DNA of 7,346 nucleotides, from NCBI GenBank assembly GCA_020628975.1, contig JAHDEF010000081.1, positions 1-7,346 of the forward strand, read 5' to 3'. The position numbers and the translations under genes were made by a program. Source of the DNA: Aquimarina sp. GTDB taxonomy: Bacteria > Bacteroidota > Bacteroidia > Flavobacteriales > Flavobacteriaceae. Positions 5,552-7,346 of this stretch are shown in pieces; position 1 is the stretch's first letter; the number at the start of each line of letters is the position of its first letter. Below the pieces are notes generated by a model. The model did not search any database and was not told the DNA's origin. It saw nothing but the letters and a program-made list of their open reading frames with translations.

Positions 5552-6667
5552 ATGACTATAAACGACGTTATTAATGCTTTTGAAAGTGAAGTTCCAATTT
5601 CTTATGCTGAAGATTTTGATAATGTAGGCCTTTTGGTAGGAGATAAATCAAATGAAGTAAGTCGGATTTTGATTACCCATGATTGCCTTGAAAATGTTAT
5701 AAATGAAGCTATTTCCTTAAAATGTAATTTAATTTTTAGCTTTCACCCGATTGTATTCAAAGGTTTAAAAAAAATAACTGGGAAAAATTATGTGGAACGT
5801 GCTATTATAAAAGCTATACAACACAACATTGCTATTTATTGTATGCACACAGCATTAGACAATCATTGGCAAGGCATAAACGATATGATGTGCGAGCAAT
5901 TAGGTTTGGAAAATCGAAAAATATTAATCCCCAAAAAAGAAACCATTTGTAAGCTAAATACTTACATACCAAATAATCATTTAGAAACTGTACGAAACGC
6001 ATTATTCGCTGTTGGCGCTGGGGCTTTAGGTAATTATGAAAATTGTAGTTTCGTTACAAAAGGCGTAGGATCGTTTCAAGGCAATAAGCATTCATCACCA
6101 ACCCTTGGGCAAAAAGAAGTGTTTCATCAAGAAGCAGAAACTCAACTTCAATTGACGTTTGCTTCGCATCTAAAATCGAAAGTAATTGCTTCACTATTAG
6201 CTTCACATCCTTATGAAGAAGTTGACTATGAAATAACAACATTAGAAAACAGCAACCAAAAAATCGGCTTGGGGATGGTAGGAGAACTACCTAAAGCGCT
6301 TTCGGAAACAGAAGCTTTACAATTAGCGCAAAAAACGTTTCATTCTAAAGGAATACGACACAGCGCCTTTACAGGGAAAAAAGTTAAAAAAATTGCTGTT
6401 TTGGGAGGAAGCGGAGCATTTGCTATTGAAGCAGCTAAAGCTGCTGGCGCAGACTTGTTTTTAACGGGAGATATTAAATATCATGAATTTTACCAAGCAG
6501 AAAACAAGCTAGTGATTGCCGATATTGGACATTATGAATCGGAATGCTATACAAAACAATTAATTCATTCCATTCTTATTAAAAAAATACCTAAATTTGC
6601 GCCTGCCTTTAATTTAGGCAATATATTGATATCAAGTATAGACACCAATCCGATTAAGTATTTTTAA
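5552..6667 (+). CDS. Nif3-like dinuclear metal-centre protein (YqfO type)
   Basis: This 371-residue protein belongs to the Nif3/YbgI family, often labelled 'GTP cyclohydrolase 1 type 2', whose true role is poorly defined. The length fits the three-part YqfO architecture: two Nif3 halves (about 1-125 and 235-371) around a PII/CutA-like insert (about 130-232, with SHPYEEVDYEI at 218-228). The opening ISYAEDFDNVGLLVGD (16-31) is typical. Metal-site motifs are HTALD (99-103), GDIKYHE (306-312) and DIGHYESE (324-331; H327 and E331 correspond to known ligands of E. coli YbgI). The usual HHP motif reads FHP (64-66), so one of two adjacent metal-binding histidines is Phe. The first strand reads THD (42-44), where I would expect a hydrophobic residue in place of the His. 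The ATG lies in A-rich sequence and gives the standard N-terminus. The next gene begins 6 nt after the stop. Family assignment is firm, biochemical function is not. Confidence 0.93.
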   Translation: MTINDVINAFESEVPISYAEDFDNVGLLVGDKSNEVSRILITHDCLENVINEAISLKCNLIFSFHPIVFKGLKKITGKNYVERAIIKAIQHNIAIYCMHTALDNHWQGINDMMCEQLGLENRKILIPKKETICKLNTYIPNNHLETVRNALFAVGAGALGNYENCSFVTKGVGSFQGNKHSSPTLGQKEVFHQEAETQLQLTFASHLKSKVIASLLASHPYEEVDYEITTLENSNQKIGLGMVGELPKALSETEALQLAQKTFHSKGIRHSAFTGKKVKKIAVLGGSGAFAIEAAKAAGADLFLTGDIKYHEFYQAENKLVIADIGHYESECYTKQLIHSILIKKIPKFAPAFNLGNILISSIDTNPIKYF

Positions 6668-6673
6668 TTTATT

Positions 6674-7346
6674 ATGGCTACAAAAGAAGTTACTGTAGAA
6701 GAAAAGTTGAGAGCCCTTTATGATCTACAACTTATTGATTCACGTATTGATGAAATTGCTTTAATCCGCGGAGAACTTCCTTTAGAGGTACAGGACTTAG
6801 AAGATGAAGTAGCTGGATTGAATAAGAGATTAGAAAAGCTTAAATCTGAAGTTGACGAATTGGACTCGGACATCAAAGGAAAGAAAATTGCCATTGATGA
6901 ATCTAAAGAGCTAATTACGAAATATAAGGAGCAACAAAAAAATGTTCGTAATAATCGTGAATTCAATTCTTTAAGTAAAGAAATGGAATTTCAAGAATTA
7001 GAAATCGAACTTTCTGAAAAACACATCAAGGAGTTTAAAGCTAAAATTTCTCATAAAAAAGAGATTATAGAGCAAACAGAAGAGAAAATTGCTTCTCGTT
7101 CTTCTCATTTAGATCATAAGAAGGCAGAATTGAATGATATTCTTGCTGAAACTCAAAAAGAAGAAGAGGCTTTATATAAAAAATCTGATGATTTTTCAGC
7201 GAAAATCGACGAGCGTTTAGTAAATGCTTACAAACGTATTCGCGCTAATGTAAAGAATGGTTTAGCTGTAGTGCCTATCGAAAGAGGTGCATCTGCGGGT
7301 TCTTATTTTACAATTCCACCACAAATTCAAATGGAAATTGCTGGTC
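6674..7346 (+). CDS. Coiled-coil protein of the C4 zinc-ribbon (DUF164) family, cut by the window end
   Basis: The visible 224 residues start MATKEVTVEEKLRALYDLQL, typical of this family in Bacteroidota. Residues about 8-180 are almost entirely charged heptad sequence, a long antiparallel coiled-coil hairpin expected to be cytoplasmic. It contains YKEQQKNVRNNREFNSLSKE (84-103), the signature segment of the family. It then leads into AYKRIRANVKNGLAVVPIERGASAGSYFTIPPQ (185-217), where the C-terminal zinc ribbon should begin. In many members this reads GxCxGC followed by xPPQ; here both cysteines are serine (S207, S210), so the first zinc knuckle is missing. The second knuckle is beyond the window. 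The gene lies 6 nt after the Nif3-family stop and is clearly in its operon. The physiological role of the family is unsettled. The start is chosen because it gives the family N-terminus and closest spacing. Confidence 0.88.
   Translation, partial: MATKEVTVEEKLRALYDLQLIDSRIDEIALIRGELPLEVQDLEDEVAGLNKRLEKLKSEVDELDSDIKGKKIAIDESKELITKYKEQQKNVRNNREFNSLSKEMEFQELEIELSEKHIKEFKAKISHKKEIIEQTEEKIASRSSHLDHKKAELNDILAETQKEEEALYKKSDDFSAKIDERLVNAYKRIRANVKNGLAVVPIERGASAGSYFTIPPQIQMEIAG

Noticed and set aside
6718..6966. Minus-strand frame opposite the coiled-coil gene
   Set aside because: It is serine/leucine-rich antisense of charged heptad codons; the sense frame has clear family signatures.

Overview
This window (about 35% G+C by eye) looks like a chromosomal segment from a member of the Bacteroidota, most likely family Flavobacteriaceae. 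The grounds are the fused aspartokinase-homoserine dehydrogenase next to thrB, an LpxK (so a Gram-negative outer membrane), promoter-like TAnnTTTG boxes, A-rich sequence instead of Shine-Dalgarno sites before start codons, and a Nif3 / coiled-coil zinc-ribbon-family gene pair. No mobile element, CRISPR array, rRNA or tRNA was seen.

Layout. Positions 1-2748, minus strand: the threonine operon, thrA (bifunctional) followed 3 nt later by thrB, which leaves the window at position 1. Positions 2749-2953, minus strand: a leader with an exact TAnnTTTG box, a 26-codon reading frame ending in ATLSGATTTTLWG, and several short hairpins before thrA. This looks like a threonine-responsive leader peptide/attenuator. 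Positions 2954-3297: divergent intergenic DNA with a good sigma-54 (-24/-12) promoter pointing right, plus small direct and inverted repeats. Positions 3298-4299, plus strand: a secreted protein of unknown function with a very basic Arg/Tyr/Asn/Ser-rich tail. Positions 4351-4396: a strong hairpin between convergent genes. Positions 4420-5427, minus strand: lpxK (lipid A synthesis). Positions 5552-6667, plus strand: a three-part Nif3-family protein. Positions 6674-7346, plus strand: the start of a coiled-coil protein of the C4 zinc-ribbon family, cut by the window edge.

How they work together. thrA and thrB make homoserine phosphate from aspartate and homoserine for threonine synthesis, and the Thr-rich leader would tie operon expression to charged tRNA-Thr. 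The Nif3-family gene and the zinc-ribbon-family gene are 6 nt apart and almost certainly co-transcribed. Both carry changes in metal-binding motifs that are normally conserved. The secreted basic protein stands alone under apparent sigma-54 control.

The points most worth following are the thr leader peptide, the sigma-54-driven basic secreted protein, and the altered metal motifs in the last two genes.
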